From: Acinetobacter variabilis
Lineage (GTDB): Bacteria; Pseudomonadota; Gammaproteobacteria; Pseudomonadales; Moraxellaceae
Assembly (NCBI RefSeq): GCF_000369625.1
Contig: NZ_KB850111.1
Coordinates: forward strand, 438,038-502,037
Reading direction: 5' to 3'
DNA: 64,000 nucleotides
The notes under the pieces were generated by a model. That model was not told the DNA's origin. It worked only from the letters and a program-made list of their open reading frames with translations, and did no database searches. Shown here piece by piece: positions 61,990 to 64,000 of this stretch (positions are counted from its first letter, which is position 1; every line of letters begins with the position of its first letter). The position numbers and the translations under genes are program-made.

Positions 61990-63195
61990 TTAGGCAGGTT
62001 CTGAGATATTGAATACCTGACGCAAATATGCCAGGAAGGTATCATTATCCGTCATGGTTTTTCCTGGACTATCGGAAATTTTCGCCACGGATTGACGGTT
62101 GCATTCCACCAGTTTCAATACGATATTTAGCGGTGTCTGTCCCATATCATTGGTTAGATTGGTTCCAATCCCAAAACTGACCTGGAAGCGATCTTTAAAG
62201 TATTGATGCAATTTCCAGGCTTTTTCCAGATTCAGACCATCACTAAAAGTCAGCATTTTGGTTTTGCTGTCAATTTTCAGCTTTTTATAATGCGCATAAG
62301 CTTTGTCACCCCATTCATAGGGATCACCACTGTCATGACGCAAGCCATCAAACAGTTTCGCAAAGTACAGGTCAAAGTCACGCAGGAAAGCATCCATACC
62401 GACTACATCAGTTAAGGCAATTCCAAGGTCACCACGGTATTCTTGCACCCAGGTTTCCAGGGCGGCTTTCTGGAAATTACGCAGACGCACATCTAACGCC
62501 TGAAAGGCTTGCAGAAATTCATGCGCCATGGTGCCAATCGGGGTAATACCCAACTCTTTGGCTAAATACACATTACTGGTCCCACGGAACACGTGTGGTG
62601 CAGCTTTATTGAATTCTTCGATGACATGCTTTTGCCAGTCAAAACTATAACGACGGCGGGTACCAAAGTCCGAGACCAGGAATGGCGGATCATTCGGATT
62701 CTGCGCGGCATCATACTGTTTTAAAAGTTCGATTTTGGCCTTAAGACGGCGCTCACCTTCAGCCCGGACTTCGGGTGTACGAATGCGGCTAAAATACAGT
62801 TCATTCACAATGGCCAGTACAAAGATTTCAAACATCATTGCCTGAACCATGGGGCCTTCAATAGTAATATCCAGGCGGCCTTCATTATCGATGGTGGCCT
62901 TAATAAAACGGCGTTTGAGCTGGAATAGTTCCAGATAATCCACAAAATCGCTTTTGATAAAACGCAGGCTGCGTAAATATTGTAATTCGTCTTCTTTAAA
63001 TTTGAGCTGACACAGCAAATCCAGTTGGTGATTCAAATCATCCAGAATATCCGTCAGCGGATATTCCGTATCTTCCAGGTTGCGACAACGGAAATGATAG
63101 ACACTATGCGTTTGTGGAAACTTGTGTAATACCACTTGTAGCATGGTGAATTTATACAAGTCAGTATCTAACAAAGAGTGGATAATTGGAGCCAT
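61990..63195 (-). CDS. pncB: Nicotinate phosphoribosyltransferase
   Basis: PncB makes nicotinate mononucleotide from nicotinate and PRPP with ATP in NAD salvage. The 401-residue protein has the N-terminal [10 protein letters not shown] motif. Asp-Phe-Gly-Thr-Arg-Arg-Arg-Tyr-Ser lies near residue 176. The loop Gly-Thr-Met-Ala-His-Glu-Phe carries the family's phosphorylatable His. His-Asp-Ser-Gly-Asp-Pro and Gly-Ile-Gly-Thr-Asn-Leu-Thr-Asn-Asp are the phosphate-binding parts of the barrel. Monocistronic. Confidence 0.96.
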   Translation of the reverse strand: MAPIIHSLLDTDLYKFTMLQVVLHKFPQTHSVYHFRCRNLEDTEYPLTDILDDLNHQLDLLCQLKFKEDELQYLRSLRFIKSDFVDYLELFQLKRRFIKATIDNEGRLDITIEGPMVQAMMFEIFVLAIVNELYFSRIRTPEVRAEGERRLKAKIELLKQYDAAQNPNDPPFLVSDFGTRRRYSFDWQKHVIEEFNKAAPHVFRGTSNVYLAKELGITPIGTMAHEFLQAFQALDVRLRNFQKAALETWVQEYRGDLGIALTDVVGMDAFLRDFDLYFAKLFDGLRHDSGDPYEWGDKAYAHYKKLKIDSKTKMLTFSDGLNLEKAWKLHQYFKDRFQVSFGIGTNLTNDMGQTPLNIVLKLVECNRQSVAKISDSPGKTMTDNDTFLAYLRQVFNISEPA

Positions 63196-63323
63196 AACTA
63201 AGGGAAATATCGCTGTGCTTATCCCGCATTAAAGCATAAAAGTTTAGGCAATATTGCAGGATTTACGTACAGCTAGCTGAATTATCGACAAAAGTTCAAG
63301 AAAATAAACTGCTTCCTGCTCGG

Positions 63324-63851
63324 TTATTTGACTGCTTTCAGCCCATTTTCCTGTTCCTTGATAATTTTCTGTAGCTGCTTTTCCTGACCGATCACCTTGG
63401 CAAATTCAGCTGTGGTTTTTTGTCCGGTTTTCTTGGCTTGGGCATCACAGTCGACCTGACGCAGCTGTTTGGCAATGGAGAATTCCATTTTAAACAAGGC
63501 GCCCATCAAAGCCGTATTGCCACGGTTGTCCCGGGCGCAGCGGTCTGCCCCTTTGGTCAGTAAGGTATTCACGATACCCTGATGGCCATAATAGGTCGCC
63601 ATCATCAACGGGGTATAACCATCTTGATTGCGTACATCGACTGGAAAGCCATGTTTTAAAAATTCATTGATCACTTCGCTATTGCCGATTTTAGCAGCAG
63701 CAAAAAACAGATCAATCAATTCCTGTTGTGAGGTCATCTGAACGCTTGCCGCAGTTTTTGCAGGGGAGACATTCTTCACTTCAGCAGCAGTTGCGAATGC
63801 GGAGCTAAAAGCAAGAATACTAGCTAAAAATGCGTGTGGCAGAACTTTCAT
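63324..63851 (-). CDS. Secreted ankyrin-repeat protein
   Basis: A 175-residue exported protein from the ATG at 63851; the longer frame to 63902 would precede the signal peptide. The signal ends near Ala-Thr-Ala-Ala. Three ankyrin repeats follow, including Gly-Asn-Ser-Glu-Val-Ile-Asn-Glu-Phe-Leu-Lys-His-Gly-Phe and Asp-Gly-Tyr-Thr-Pro-Leu-Met-Met-Ala-Thr-Tyr-Tyr-Gly-His. Asn-Arg-Gly-Asn-Thr-Ala-Leu-Met-Gly-Ala begins the third. Two cysteines in the third repeat region may pair. Periplasmic ankyrin proteins in other bacteria protect or modulate enzymes such as catalase; here the partner is unknown. Confidence 0.85.
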   Translation of the reverse strand: MKVLPHAFLASILAFSSAFATAAEVKNVSPAKTAASVQMTSQQELIDLFFAAAKIGNSEVINEFLKHGFPVDVRNQDGYTPLMMATYYGHQGIVNTLLTKGADRCARDNRGNTALMGALFKMEFSIAKQLRQVDCDAQAKKTGQKTTAEFAKVIGQEKQLQKIIKEQENGLKAVK

Positions 63852-63917
63852 GATGAACTCCAACAGAAATCGAAAGGAAAATTTAAGTCTTGAAAGACTC
63901 AATTGACCTGAGATGAA

Positions 63918-63980
63918 ATAAAAAACGGAGTGCCTGTAAAACTCCCCCTAGGGTGCAGGAAAGGTTTGGAGTATTACAGG
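63918..63980 (-). terminator. Nested inverted repeats at the window edge (possible terminator)
   Basis: On the minus strand, GGAGT and ACTCC close a small hairpin followed by GTTTTTTATTT (63918-63945). A larger imperfect repeat pairs CCTGTAAAACTCC (63933-63945) with GGAGTATTACAGG (63968-63980). It may terminate a minus-strand gene that begins beyond the window, or be a repeat. The last 98 bases hold no gene. Confidence 0.35.
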
Positions 63981-64000
63981 ACTTTTTGGAGGTGATGCGC

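Overview
The window looks like a chromosomal segment of an Acinetobacter species (Moraxellaceae, Gammaproteobacteria). The basis is protein-level recognition: the LpxC, Ddl, MurG and Psd sequences read like the Acinetobacter forms, and the truncated dcw cluster (murG-murC-ddl-ftsQ-ftsA-ftsZ followed by lpxC) and the paired small putative porins fit that genus. Base composition is moderate to low in G+C. I ran no database search, so the species is left open. Almost everything is core housekeeping; accessory DNA is limited to two IS5-type elements, one MITE-like element and a few dispersed repeats.

Layout. 1-4 kb: tail of an MscS-like channel, rsmE, waaA, and an ArsR regulator with an old-yellow-enzyme reductase. 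4-7.4 kb: prfB with its programmed +1 frameshift, then two tandem paralogous outer-membrane proteins. 7.4-12.7 kb: operon glmM-pdxH-recJ and guaB. 13-15.2 kb: a YkgJ-type protein, a diiron metallo-beta-lactamase-fold protein, and a TMEM165/GDT1-type Mn exporter behind a yybP-ykoY riboswitch. 15.3-20 kb: aceE-aceF. 20.4-29.8 kb: an M23 peptidase, a DciA-like gene, lpxC and the division/cell-wall cluster. 30-34 kb: a decayed MFS gene, gshB, two small genes, an intact IS5-family element and a 103-bp MITE. 34-40 kb: pyrE, a Crc/ExoIII-like gene, a strong candidate CsrA/RsmA-binding small RNA, an ArsC-like gene, several enzymes and a frameshifted diguanylate cyclase. 40-47 kb: dsbD with an outer-membrane protein and an ankyrin-like gene, hpf, a decayed IS, a Tsx-like channel, an acetyltransferase. 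47-54 kb: parE-yqiA, a lipase-like hydrolase, dsbB, gshA. 54-64 kb: DUF924, lipoprotein and DUF445 genes, argS, a SPOR protein, psd with a sulfurtransferase, pncB and a secreted ankyrin protein.

How the parts work together. Much of the window serves the envelope: Kdo transfer (waaA), lipid A commitment (lpxC), peptidoglycan precursors (glmM, murG, murC, ddl), division (ftsQAZ, SPOR protein), phospholipid synthesis (psd), disulfide chemistry (dsbB, dsbD) and outer-membrane proteins. Both glutathione-synthesis genes (gshA, gshB) are present but unlinked.

Most notable observation: the 465-base gap between the Crc-like gene and the ArsC-like gene holds nine GGA motifs in about 125 nt on one strand, six of them AGGA, some placed in hairpin loops, ending at an intrinsic terminator. 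That is the architecture of CsrB/RsmZ-type sponges for CsrA/RsmA. I know of no described example at this locus.
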